Source: Typhlomys cinereus
Taxonomy: Eukaryota; Chordata; Mammalia; Rodentia; Platacanthomyidae
Length of the DNA: 64,000 nucleotides
Reading direction: 5' to 3'
NCBI GenBank assembly: GCA_023101885.1
Contig: JALPQD010000232.1
Location: forward strand, 2,260,618-2,324,617
The position numbers and the translations under genes were made by a program. This document shows positions 46,688 through 57,986 of the stretch, one piece after another (the stretch's first letter is position 1; every line of letters starts with the position of its first letter). A model generated the notes under the pieces. The model ran no database searches and had not been told where the DNA came from. It saw only the letters and a list, made by a program, of their open reading frames with translations.

Positions 46688-46992
46688 ACAGATTTCTCTG
46701 GAAAGAGATGAGAGATATGGGAGACTTGATGAAGGACCCATAGGGGATTTGATAAAGTTCTGTTTCTTATCATATATAGTTAGTTCACATAAGTGTTAGA
46801 TTTTACTATTTTTAAAAGATACAAACCATAATTTGAGATATGTACAATGCTAAAAAGGCAAGAAAACAAATAGATGTAGTGTGCTCAGTTTATAATATTC
46901 TGTATTTAGATCTCTGCACAAAAGATGTCCAATAATATGTTTAGGGCTGTAAATATGCATCAGTCTTTGTTAAGAGAAAAAAATATGTAGTA

Positions 46993-47285
46993 GGGCTGGT
47001 GAGATTGCTCAGTTGTTACAGCACTTGCAGGCCAAGCAAAGGATCAGAGTTCAGATCCCCAGAACTGAAGTGAAATGTGGAATAGGACTGGGCCACAGGA
47101 TTTCAGCTACAGATGATGGAATCTACAGGTTCCAAATTCAAGACCGTTAACCAGACAAGTCCTGTTGGTGAGCACTGAGATTTGAGACCTGTCCTGAAGA
47201 CAGTAAGATGCAGAGCTATCTACAAGAATTCATGACATCCCCCTTGTGTTCCCAAATGCATGCACTCACATGCACTTTCACAATT
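46993..47285 (+). repeat. B3-type SINE
   Basis: Head GGGCTGGTGAGATTGCTCAGTTGTTACAGCAC (A box), then AGAGTTCAGATCCCCAGAACTG (B box), with a decayed B3 body and a CATGCACTCACATGCACTTTCACA 3' end. Confidence 0.78.
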
Positions 47286-50200
47286 GCCATCTTTGTATTT
47301 AGAAAATAATATGAATGACAAGAAACAAAAAATATGTATTCTTGGAGGCTAGAATGAGTTTTAGATAAACTTCTGCTTTTTCCAAATCTATTTTTAAAAA
47401 TCTAGAATGGTTTTAGTATAGTGAAACTAAAGATTATTTCAACAATTTCAGAACAAGTATGGATAACTCTTGGATATTGTTGTTGAGCAAAGTAATGCTG
47501 ACAAAAGTGGGAATGAAATGATTTAAGCCACTTGCAGAAAAGCTTACAGTGAGAATCATTGTTTAATTGTCCTATTGTTTAATTTCTACTGTGTCACAAA
47601 TTCATCGTGTGGCTCTGGACTCTCCCTCTCTCTTTTTCTTGCTCTTTTTCTTTCTTTCTCTTTTCCACTGTCTCTCTGGTTTCAAGTGAAAATTTTGGGT
47701 GGTAGCTTGTTTTAAGATCCCATAGAGTCCCACAGTGGGGTGTTTCCACATAGCATGCCACCTAAGGAATGACAGGTCCTCAGCTTTCAAGTAATGGGAC
47801 TTCTTACATTTTTGTATTTACTTTTTACATTTTTATTTTTAAACACGTTAGCAATGAATTATATGTTTTCATCACCCATTACCTATTCTCTGTTCCCTAC
47901 TGTATCCCATCTCGCCCATTCTCTCTTCCGGCCAGTCTCCTTTTCTCCCAGTAAGGGGACTTTTTGACGCACTGCATTATGGTTCCTTCTGCGGGTATTC
48001 TGTGTTATAGACTAGCTCTGTGCTTCCATCATGTACTTTCGCAGGTGTCCTCAGGCTTTTCCTATTGTGATTGGCTGGCAGCCTGGAAGCACAAACTGGC
48101 CTGTACCACTGATCCTACAAAGCTGCTGGGCTGTTTCTGCTTTGCAGCTGCTTGACTTGAATGCCAAATTCTACCACAGACTGGTGACCGACCACCTGGC
48201 CAGGACTATGCCGCCAGCTGCCACTTACAGCTTGAGGCTAAAATAGAATCATTCTGCTACCTATCCTCAGCCCCATCTGAACTCACTCCTTCCACTTCGT
48301 TCCTCAGTGCAAATTCAGGATTAATGCTTACTTTATTTTTCCTTTCTTCCTTGAATTCCTTCATTTTGCCTTCTGCATAAATTAAATATTCATAAAGTAC
48401 CTATCAAATCATATGTATTGTGTGTGACTTATTAGTCATATCTTTGCAGATATGTGAGTTGAAATGTTTTGCGGATTGAAAGTAAACAGAGAAAGATAGA
48501 AAGAAAGAGAGAGAGAGAGATATCATTTTTCCTCTATTCCTATTACTAACATAATTTCATTTTCCCTATCCTCTCCGAAGTCACCTGCTCCCCAATGCTG
48601 TTGGGTAGATTTAAATGTTATTCAAAAAAAAAAGCCAGCTGACAACTGTTGGCTGACTGTTTCTTCCATAGCTCATCTCTCTTAGGATGTTTTTGTTTGG
48701 GTATATAGGCAGCTTCATGAATCCAGCAGTTAACCTAATATATTTCTGCAATTCTCTTGGGTGCCTTTTGCAGCAAAAAAAACTGCTCCATGTTGTTTCT
48801 TAATGAGAATTTTGGTCAAACACTGACTGGCAGTAGCAGGTCAAACCTTAGTTTTAACCCCCCTAGCATTTCCTTTTTGATTTTTAAAAGCTCATTGGAC
48901 TAAAGCCAAGGAAGCAGTCAGATTCCAGAGCAACCCGGGGGAGAGATTTATGAATGCATGGTGAGCTCATTTTATCAATCCCTATTTTGGTGTTTCAAAA
49001 TTTCCCCTGGTGTTTGAAAGCATCTTGATAATTAAAAGAAAATATTGCCTTCAAAAAGCTGCATCTTCATTTTAAAGTCAAAATTAAGAAATAATACATT
49101 ATTTTATGGAGTTTGGATCCTTTCCTTCCTCTCTTCTTCCCTCCCTCCATAACTTCCTTCCCTATTCTTTGTTTAGGAAGGTTGGTTCTCTTTCTCTGCA
49201 CATGATAAAGATTCACATAAAAATAAATGATTACACAGAAAATGATTAGAAAATCAATTGTTTCATTTGCTCTATTTTTTTCTGTAATTAGGCAACAGAT
49301 CTTTCATGCTAGCATCAAATATTTTGCCCTGGACTCATTTCGGTTTGATGCTGCAGATCAGAGTCATTTGAAGCCACCAAGTGTACTTTTGGACCACAGC
49401 CAGGAACTTTATAAAATGTGAAATAAACCAACATTCCAACAGTCTAACACATGAAAGTACAACCTCAACTGCATATCACTATGAATCTTTGACAAGAGCA
49501 AAACTATTGTCAAACAAATGCAGTCCTTGTAGGGACCATGTTCATACATTTTAATGAGTTACTGTATTCATATTATACTTTTTATGCTTTCAGTTCTCAC
49601 AGTGACCTAGTTTTGAAATGTGTGGGACCCAATGGAAAACAAGGGCTGAATGTAATTATCCCTTCTAATCTAAGATTCAAACACATACATGTAGACTCTC
49701 TGATCTCTTTTTTCTTAGTAGCAAAGCATTGGCAACATTAGTGCAGCGCCTTGTGTCATGAAGGTCAGGGTCTAACATGTCCCCTTGAACACAGCATCAA
49801 GGGATAGCTCCTGATTTCTGGTCAAATAGTGAATAGTCTTCTAATCAAATGTGTAGAAATAACATGCCCAACTGGGAGGATTACAGCATAAGTATCTATT
49901 GGGCTGGCTGATCTCTTTGTTCTTTAGTTTGAAAGTAGGATAAGTGAAAGGAAGAGGCCAGAAGGGAGGGGTTTAATATAGAATAAATTGTCTACAAAGG
50001 ATCAGGAAAAGCAGACTTATCGATGAGTTGGAGAGTAAGGTAGCTGACTTTTTATTTTAAAACTAAGACAGCAGAGAAGTACGGGGATAAAGTAGGAAAT
50101 CAGATAAAAAAAAACAAAGGATGCAGGCGTATTGGCCTTAAGTAGTCCTTTTCTCTTTCTGAGATTTCTGTGTTCTCCTGCTCTGAGCCAAGATCAATGG

Positions 50201-52112
50201 AGATTAATCAGTTGTGTAGAAAGCATTGTGATCGCATTGCAGGCTTTTAAAGTTTAAATTTGTTTATTGAGCACAATTTGGTTAGCATCAGGTGCTGAAG
50301 TTATAGACACCGACACTAGCATAGAAATTACTTTATTTAGCTTCCAGTTGTAAGTTTCTATAGCAACGGGTTCTATATGAGAAAGCTGAGATTGTCGAAC
50401 TCAAACGATTTAGTCAGAGATGGCAATATCATATGGGGGGCACTTGCTTCCCTTTTCTGTATGTTTTTCCTTCTGTATTGTGAGAATTTTCTTCAGTGAG
50501 ACTCAGTTTGCTTAGTCATACTCGTAATTACACATTCGGCTTTGAACTGTCTCCTAGCAGCAGTATGAAGTATCTATTCAGTTGTGTCTCAATTTCCATT
50601 GACTAGGCCGGGTGCAGATAGAAAGGAGTAGAGGTGATTTGTTTTAAATACAGTTAAAAACTGAATTGTGAGGTAAGTAACTGCAGTATCATCCTTAGCT
50701 ACTCACTCCCCACAGAAATTAGGATATAATTCAAAACTTAATTTCTGTATTTCTGCTTTCATTCCTTTCAGGATGTCCTAATATTTTCAAAGTCCAGGGA
50801 TGCTGCTCACAAAGTTTCCTGTAGAAACTCTTCTGTAAACATATATTTAAAAACAAATTGGCTTTTATTTTGTGTTTTCTAAAGATGTGCTTTTATTATA
50901 ATTCATAAGAATTTTCTGGAGATGTTCATGATTGTGGGAGCAATATTTTATGATGGTAGTTGGCCAATGCTGCAGAAATAATTATAAAAATAATTATGTC
51001 TACATTGCAATTGGAGGAATAATCCATTCCATTTAAAATATAAGTCAACATGGTAACTGACTGTCAAGGCTTGCTTCTCATGCAAACATATATTATACAT
51101 AAACAAATATATATGATTTAAAAAACATATAGACACATGCAGAAGACACGTTTTAAATAATGTTGTTTCTTTCCCTAGAACTGTATTGTTATATAAACAC
51201 TGACTTTAGATATTTGAAATGATCACTAATTGTTTTAAAGACTGGTTAGCAGAATGCTATAACATAATATTTAGCATGTTTTATTATTAGTTTATTGGAG
51301 AAAGAAAAAAATGTTCCTTCTGCTAAAAAAGAAAAAGAAAAAAAGTATTCTGTGCCCTGTTGAGACAAGATACAACAAAAGATTTCCACTTAATGTTACA
51401 TTTATTGCTAACTTGGGTCTATTAACATTTGCAAAGTACAAATTCTAAGAGGCAGCTGCTGGAGATTGGTCAATTATAATTTCACAATCCAAAGAGAAAA
51501 TCTTATTTGACTCTAAAATTTCATACTTGTTTTTTTCCTTCCCTGAATTACCTCACAGCCAAACAGAGTGTGTGAGAGGGAGGATAAAGCAGACTGCCTT
51601 CCTGCTGTCAAAAAAAAAAAAAATCCTTACCTCAGATGACTTTGATTTCTCTTTGCATTCAACAAAGATCCTTCTTTTTCTAATTTTACAACTAATCTAA
51701 TGAAATTAATTTAGAGTGCAATTATCTGTCTTTATTAGTCATCAGTTTCTGGGAGGAATCTTTAAATGCCATAGCTAAGTGTCTGCATGCCATTTTTCCT
51801 GTACATTTTAGCCATAGTGGTATGAGACCAACCTTTGTTCTCCTCAGAAAACAGCTTCCATTGTTCCTTTTACAGAATATGTGTAGACAAAGTATCTGAT
51901 GAATAAAGAACTATAATTAAGTTATCCTTACATTTCTGACTATCAGGATTTAGAACTGTTGCCAAGTGGATTCTGCCATGGATCACAGATTCATTACATC
52001 TTTTAAACTCTCTCCTTTTTCTCTTCTTTTTCCTCCATGTTGCCTATATAATTTAATTTAAAGCTTGCTGTGTCACTTAAAACAGTAACTTGATTTAAAA
52101 GAGTGAGACAGA
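47286..52112. other. Long low-repeat stretch
   Basis: About 4.8 kb with only short simple repeats (CT-rich 47620-47672, GA 48490-48520, A-run 51610-51622) and a pyrimidine-rich segment near 47880-47950. No gene recognised. Segments at 48580-49090 and 51420-51830 have balanced composition and no repeat signature, and are the best candidates here for conserved noncoding DNA. Confidence 0.4.
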
Positions 52113-52312
52113 GGTAGGGACATAGGTTAGTATATAGAGGACTTGCCTAGCATGCACAAATGTTCTGCACTTTATCCCAGGACTCATCATGCTTGTCTGA
52201 AATTCTAGAAGTTGAGAAGTAGTGACTGAAGGATCAGAAGCTCAAGGTCATTCTTGGATGCATAATGAGTTCATGGCCAATCTAAAGAACATAAGACCCT
52301 GTCTCAAAAAAT
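52113..52312 (+). repeat. B4-like SINE (ID plus B1)
   Basis: The ID-type head includes AGAGGACTTGCCTAGCATGCACAAATG. It is joined to a B1-type right part with GGATCAGAAGCTCAAGGTCATTC and CATAATGAGTTCATGGCCAATC...AAGACCCTGTCTCAAAAAA. This ID+B1 order is that of the rodent B4 family. Confidence 0.82.
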
Positions 52313-53730
52313 ATATAATGATATACAAGTGAAATGTTTATTAAAATTATAGTTAAATTGAACATAGCACTCAGAAAGTGCAAGTTAAATTTCTAATATG
52401 TCATTTCAGAAATGAACATAGCAATTATTGGAGTAGATAAATGATTCTTATAATTTGGGTTTGTTAGCTAAATCAAAACAAGCTTATTTAAGATGAATTT
52501 TAATCAGGAATTTGTTTTTAAGATCACAAACTAATCACAAAATCGGTGTGTTTAAGGAATTTTTTAAAACTGTGGTAGCATGGCAGGTCTGAGGCAGCTC
52601 TTTTCAGACCTGTCTTAAGGTCAGCCATTCTCAGTGTCTGGGAATTTCATGCTTACATTTCCTAACTGGTAAGGTAACTTTATAGAATCTTAATTGGTTG
52701 AACAATTATATAATGTTTACTAGCATTGTTTTCTTTCTGCAAGTCTGAAATTCTGATAGTTGTTGATCAAAAGTACCACGTACCCAGGCTGTAACGAAAC
52801 ACATAAAGTGTGATTTGTAGATGGGCTTCTCATAGCAGAACTTTATAACCATATTGCTAAGAACTTCATCTGGAGGAGAAGAGGCTTCCTGGGTCCTGTC
52901 ACATGAGTGAGGGAGAGTATGGGTTGTCTCCATGGATTTCTCCTATCCTTATGTCCTGTTGTTCTGTCTATCTGATCCAAGTGCCTGTTTTTATCATATA
53001 TACATATGATAAAACATGTCTTAATAACATTTGATACTAGTGCACGTAGACGATAGGGTTTCTTGAATGCTTCTCATGAGTCACCAAATATGTAGGTAGT
53101 CTTGGGGACTCCTGAGGCAGACTAAGTTTACTGCAGTTCATTTCATCAACGTAGGCATTTAAAAGAAAACCAACATTGAGTCATGACATTCAAATAAACA
53201 CCCACAGAGCACATCAGCAATGGTGCCATGACAAATGTGCTATTTAAAAGCCCTCATTAAAATCTCACTAGGACCTTTGCTAATACAAAAGTGGTTATAG
53301 ACATGTAAGTCAATGAGAAGTTGTTACTTAAATGGTATTTATACTTTACATCAAAAGCAGTATTGCTAGATAGCTTTTGTCATAAAGTTACCAAATCATA
53401 GTGGGATTTGAACCTCTGTTTGTTCCTTTTTATCCTATATAGGAAGTTATTTATCAGACTCTAGTGTTAAAGCTGATGTGCAATTGATTCTTCATTGTGG
53501 TAAAAATAATATCAACCTCAAAAATGTGTTAATAAACTCTACTAATATCAATGTTAGGAAAGAACTCTCATAACTGATATATGCAATTCTTCAACAAACA
53601 ATTTAAGATTGTCTTAATATGTGGTGACCATGTTGATTGATAAAAGAAACACAAATTCTAAAATAATTGTGTTTCAAATTAAGCTTCTCAAAAGACATAA
53701 TTTTTTGTCTGAGTCTCAAAGAACATGACA
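52313..53730. other. Low-repeat DNA
   Basis: No gene recognised. GTTACCAAATCATAGTGGGATTTGAACCTCTG near 53388 weakly resembles a MIR 3' part. Confidence 0.4.
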
Positions 53731-53843
53731 TTGACTGGATGTTTCTGCTCATGCATATAATTATGACACTTGAAAGACTGAGGCAGGAGAATTGCAGAGT
53801 GTAAGGCCAGCCTAGAATATACTGTAAGACCTTGTTTCAAACA
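53731..53843 (+). repeat. B1 SINE
   Basis: TGACTGGATGTTTCTGCTCATGCATATAATTATGACACTTGAAAGACTGAGGCAGGAGAATTGCAG, then AAGGCCAGCCTAGAATATACTGTAAGACCTTGTTTCAAA. This is the ~115-bp 7SL-derived B1 monomer, moderately diverged. Confidence 0.88.
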
Positions 53844-54544
53844 GACTAACCATCAACAAATGTAAAATCATAATCATACAAACACAAGATTCTTAAAAAG
53901 CAAGGAATAATTTGGAAAGATCAGCAGAAGTAATAATGAAACAAAAAAATATAGCTTCCAAATAGATAAGAAGCATCTACAAAAATGTTTTTGGGCACCA
54001 GTAGTTTAAAAGGCAAACTCTCTTGAATGATTAAAGGAATGTATATTTTTCATTACACATGATCTAATTTGGAACACAGAGAAAAAAAAGAGTTTTTCAT
54101 TTTATTTTCTGAAGCCAGTATAATCCTTCTACTGAAGTTTGACCAAGTACAGAAATAGAAATCATAGACCAATATAACTAAAAATAGTAGAAAGAATGGC
54201 TTTCAATACCAACTAAGAAGATGTATTCCAAGCTAAATCTCATAATCCTATAATATAATAAAGAATATCCAATGTTAATCATTTATATTAGGAACTCTAT
54301 TACTATAGACCCTCATTATACAAGCATTTTCAATAAGAAAACCCATATAACCATCTATTGGTGCTTGCAAAAGAATCTGAAAAAAATTAAACTTGAGTGC
54401 GTTCAAAATCTCCTAATGAGTAGAGAGATAAGCCTATTTTCTTGTTCACACCCTGGATGGAATTTATTCTGAAATGGCAGCAACAAAAAAATAGCTGTTG
54501 TTTATGATATTCAACAATATTGTGGCATAGATAGTAGTATGAGT

Positions 54545-54605
54545 TCTACTCAAGTGAGAAAGACTAAGGCATAGAAATTACATATGACTACTCCAGGTGT
54601 TTAGT
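54545..54605 (+). repeat. Possible MIR fragment
   Basis: AAGTGAGAAAGACTAAGGCATAGAAATTACATATGACTACTCCAGG resembles the MIR segment GATGAGGAAACTGAGGCACAGAGAGGTTAAGTAACTTGCCC. Confidence 0.35.
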
Positions 54606-54747
54606 TTTTGAATATAGGTGAGGTTTTAGTGTCTGTTCACAGAACACTGTGCTGCATTTTTCAGAGTACAGTTTCAACAAGTGAAAATTTGCTACTAGAC
54701 TTATTGAAGTGGTACTATACAATAAGATATGAGTTCATAGAAAATAA

Positions 54748-54780
54748 GTTATTATTATTATTATTGTTATTGTTATTATT
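54748..54780. repeat. (TTA/TTG)n microsatellite
   Basis: ATT triplets with two GTT interruptions, next to the tail end of the antisense SINE that follows. Confidence 0.9.
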
Positions 54781-55037
54781 TTGTGAGTGTTTTTGTGTGC
54801 AACAGGGCACTTTAGTTTGTGTGCTTGTGGAAGTCCAAGTTATCATCCTGGATTGCTCTGTTTTCTCATGGCTTTGTACTGGGGCTTTCAAATGCACCAT
54901 CTTCCAGAGCCAGAATTATAGGCTACTGCAATTTCTACCTGGTGTTTTTAAATGATATCTAGGTACACAAGCTCAGCTTGAAACCCAACTTCAGCTTAAG
55001 CAGCAACATCTTCAACAGCTAAACATACTCTCCAGTC
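54781..55037 (-). repeat. Old member of the B2-derived SINE lineage
   Basis: In antisense, GTGTGCTTGTGGAAGTCCAAG, CCAGAGCCAGAATTATAGGC and a CTACCTGGTGTTTTTAAATGATATCTAGGTAC block lead to a decayed head ending CATACTCTCCAGTCC. The layout matches the copy at 59550. Confidence 0.6.
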
Positions 55038-55039
55038 CT

Positions 55040-55214
55040 ATTTTTATTATTTTTAATAATTCATCATGTCTATATGTGTTTGAGGTCATATACACATGCT
55101 AAAGTAGATTGTGAAAGTCAGAGGATAACTTTCAGGAGTCAGTTTTCTCCTTTTTCCATGTGGGTTCTAGAGATCTTGCATGCCAGGTGCTGAGACATCT
55201 CATCCATCTCCCAG
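55040..55214 (-). repeat. B2/B3-type SINE
   Basis: A/T tail, then GAAAGTCAGAGGATAACTTTCAGGAGTCAGTTTTCTCCTTTTTCCATGTGGGTTCTAGAGATC, and TGCTGAGACATCTCATCCATCTCCCAG (antisense head). This is a common rodent B2/B3 layout. Confidence 0.78.
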
Positions 55215-56158
55215 AGAAAAAAATTTTAAGAGATGAAACGTTCCTGAAGTCTCCCTTGAGCTTCCACAGGCATATACCTGTGACACAGATAGATATGGAG
55301 ATTGTTATTGTATAGATGGATGTTGAAGTCATGGAACATGAGATAACCAAAAAAATAAAATAGATAAAGGTTTAAGGACCTGAGAAAGGGCCAGTAAGTG
55401 AGACTGAATAGAAAGAAGATGAAACAGAGAGAGAGAGAGAGAATCATAGAGAGCAAATGAATAATGTATTTTAAAGAAAATGAAAGCATTCATTGTATCC
55501 ATCTACTACAGTGATAATAATGGTTCAAGAAAATGTGTCTTGAAAATTTAGCAAAAGAGTTAACATCTATAAATTCACAGATGTCCTGATGAGAATGGAT
55601 ATAAAACAGTAAAGGGGCAACATTTTAAATATAGATGATTTAAAAGGGAATGTTAAGGAAAGAATTATACATTAAATTTTTTATTGTGATATTTTGCTAA
55701 AAAGGGAAGAGAAAATGAAGCCACAACACAAGGGGAAATTGATTGGAATAATTCCACTTTATTTTCTCAAGAAATAATGCAAAAGGCATATTAAGTGATG
55801 GGATGATCCAAAAGAGTGATTTGTAGGGGAAGGAGAAACTCTAGAGAAATAGTTTTGGGTAGGATTAAGGTTGCAGTGTAGTGGGCCTCTTCATGTGAAA
55901 GAAAGCAAAATCCATCAGTAGATGAAAAAGTTTGTGCCATTAGAAGCTTTGTTCTGCTCTGCTATTGTTTGATATGAAACGCTTCCCTAAAACTTCATGT
56001 TTTATAAACTTTGTCCCCAAGCTGCTGGCACTATTGAGAAGAAGCTGAATCACGAGTGTGTTTATCAACAGATAAATCCACTGATGAATTTTCAGAAAAA
56101 TGGGCCATTAGTATGTAGGATCAAGTTGGGTGAAACAGAGGGCTGGAGGGAGTGTTAT
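55215..56158. other. AT-rich low-repeat DNA
   Basis: A short GA run at 55424-55442 is the only simple repeat. No gene recognised. Confidence 0.4.
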
Positions 56159-56170
56159 GAAAAGGATGTC

Positions 56171-56488
56171 CTGGGGCTGGAGAGGTGGCTCAGGGGGTAA
56201 GCCTCTGCCTTGCAGGCGGAAGGTCCTGAGTTCGGATCCTAGACCCCACGTATAGACGCCGGGTGGAAGCAGAGGCGGTCCTGCGTTTCTGGTCCTGGTA
56301 GGGCGGAGCCTGTGAATCCCGGGGCAGAGTAAACAAGGAGGAGGTGGAGGCGTCCATGGTGGTTCCCGTATTCGTCCGTGGTTTTACACACACATACATA
56401 CATACCCACACATACATACACACATGCACACACATGCATACATGCACAATTGAATAAAATAATAAATAAAAAAATTAAAAAAAGAAAA
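56171..56488 (+). mobile_element. Young B2-derived SINE, copy 5
   Basis: GGGGCTGGAGAGGTGGCTCAGG starts at 56173. GAGTTCGGATCC is the B box, the middle is CTGCGTTTCTGGTCCTGGTAGGGCGGAGCC, then come a CATA/CACA tract and an AATAAAATAATAAATAAA tail. The exact target-site duplication GAAAAGGATGTC lies at 56159-56170 and 56489-56500. Confidence 0.95.
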
Positions 56489-56539
56489 GAAAAGGATGTC
56501 TTTTCTCACAGTACTATTTAAAAGAAGATAAACATACAG

Positions 56540-57190
56540 ATCAATGGATTAGAAATGGGGACCAAGATATAAGCCTATGTACCTCCAGTCATCTGATATT
56601 TGATAGAATGTACATTAGAGAAAGGACATCATCGTCATCCTAGTGTTGCTAGGAAAAATGACACCCATATCTCTCAGCATCCACAAAAATTAACTCCGAA
56701 TGGAGCAAAGACCTGACTATTAGACTGGAGGCATTGAATCTCTTAGAGGAAAGAATGGGGAATATCCCAGAACTGATCAACTTAAGAATTAAATATTTTC
56801 TGAATAGAATCCCATCTGTGCAGGAAATAAGACCAATAATCAACAAATGGGATCTCATAAAATTAAAAAAAAACCCTTCTGAAAAGAAATCATCAATCAT
56901 GCCAAGAAGCAGTTCTCAAAATGGGAGAAAATATTTGTAAGTCATGTATCTGATAGAGGTTTGATGTCTGGAGTATACAAGAAATTCAAAAAATTAAACT
57001 CCAAAAAGTTAAAACAATGCAATTAAAATAGGACCTAAACTGAAAGTTTTCTCAAGACAAAGTTCAAATATATAACAAGTACTTTAAAAAGTGCTCAACT
57101 TCACTAGCCATCAGGGAAATGCAAATTAAAACCATCTTACCCCAATTACAGTAGTAAAATTGAAAAGACAACAACAAACGCTGGCAAATA
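56540..57190 (+). pseudogene. Old L1 ORF2 fragment with internal deletions
   Basis: Plus-strand frames read as decayed L1 ORF2: LNLLEERMGNIPELI, NKWDLIKLK near 56850, and, further on, the block CTAGCCATCAGGGAAATGCAAATTAAAACC (AIREMQIKT). GAAAAGACAACAACAAACGCTGGC follows near 57160. The order matches the C-terminal third of ORF2. The spacing is short, so internal segments are deleted, and stops and frameshifts are many. It is older than the twin-primed L1 at 27.8 kb. Confidence 0.85.
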
Positions 57191-57384
57191 AGAATCATCT
57201 CTCTCTCATCTGCTATGTGGAGATGGTGTGGCCAGATTTCTTGGCTCTGATGTTTTTATGAATTCTCCTGCCTAGCTGGACAAACAACTATAACCAGGAA
57301 AATAAGAGAAAATAAACCCTTTGTTCCCTTAAGCTGTTTGAGGATGATTTTATCAGCAGCCATACAGGTGAACTGCTACAGCTA
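57191..57384 (+). mobile_element. 3' part of a MaLR-type LTR
   Basis: GTGGCCAGATTTCTTGGCTCTGATG ... CTGCCTAGCTGGACAAAC, then AAAATAAACCCTTTGTTCCCTTAAGCTGTTTGAGGATGATTTTATCAGCAGCCATACAGGTGAACTGCTACA. The AATAAA signal and the TTTATCANAGCA...CTACA end are typical. The 5' part is missing. Confidence 0.68.
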
Positions 57385-57433
57385 TCATCCAAACACTTAC
57401 CTTTATACCCTTAGATCAAAGAAGCACTCAACA

Positions 57434-57493
57434 CTCAACCAAGAAATATCCTGCCAGGGAGAAGATACAATGCAAAATACCACAGCAGGCGAA
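57434..57493 (+). repeat. Left arm of perfect 60-bp inverted repeat
   Basis: CTCAACCAAGAAATATCCTG ... CACAGCAGGCGAA. Every one of the 60 bases is complementary to 57986-57927. The match ends abruptly on both sides. The spacer is 433 bp. Confidence 0.97.
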
Positions 57494-57548
57494 AGGGCAC
57501 AGTGGCAACGCTTGTGAAAAGTGTGGTCTGGACATTTAAATCAGTCCT

Positions 57549-57898
57549 GGGCTGGAGAGACGGCTCAGGCGTTGCGACTGTGCCTCACAAGCAGAAGATC
57601 CTGAATTCGGATCTGAGGTACCATGTAAAAATGCCAGGTGGAAACGGCAGTAGCTGCACTTCCAGCCCCGGTGAGTGGAGCTTAGGAAATCCCAGAGTAA
57701 AGTAAAAAGGGGTGGTAGAGCGATCCAAGATGATTCCCGAATTTACCCTTGATCCTCCACAGGGACGCATAGTGCCTTCTGATAACACACACACACACCA
57801 CACGCACACGCACACGCACACGCACACACACAAGCACATGCACACATGCACGTGCTTACACACACAAAATAAATGAATCAGTGAATAAATAAATAAAC
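57549..57898 (+). repeat. Old, long member of the B2-derived SINE lineage
   Basis: Same head as the young copies but diverged: GGGCTGGAGAGACGGCTCAGGCGTTGCGAC and GAATTCGGATCTGAGG. CCAGCCCCGGTGAGTGGAGCTTAGGAAATCCC corresponds to the young CTGGTCCTGGTAGGGCGGAGCCTGTGAATCCC. It then has an extra ~35 bp (TTACCCTTGATCCTCCACAGGGACGCATAGTGCC) before the CA/CG tract and AATAAATAAATAAA tail. It lies between the arms of the inverted repeat. Confidence 0.85.
57786..57865. repeat. (CA)n with CGCACA units
   Basis: CACACACACACC, then four CGCACA-type units and CA runs; mostly alternating purine-pyrimidine. Part of the old SINE. Confidence 0.9.
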
Positions 57899-57926
57899 AA
57901 AATATAAATCAAATCCCTTCTCATGG

Positions 57927-57986
57927 TTCGCCTGCTGTGGTATTTTGCATTGTATCTTCTCCCTGGCAGGATATTTCTTGGTTGAG
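57927..57986 (-). repeat. Right arm of perfect 60-bp inverted repeat
   Basis: TTCGCCTGCTGTGGTATTTT ... TTCTTGGTTGAG; exact reverse complement of 57434-57493. It runs into the probable L1 3' UTR that follows. Confidence 0.97.

Noticed and set aside
54715..54900. Poly-Asn tract in an antisense open frame
   Set aside because: This is translation of the ATT/GTT microsatellite at 54748-54780.
5066..56447. Similar 70-119 codon antisense frames with Cys/Val-rich starts and a shared RTTDEFGNHHG/FTGSALPGPET-like text at 5066-5336, 9129-9394, 46176-46535 and 56190-56447
   Set aside because: They are translations of the antisense strand of the same young SINE; the Cys/Val starts are the CA repeat. Shared text reflects shared repeat DNA.
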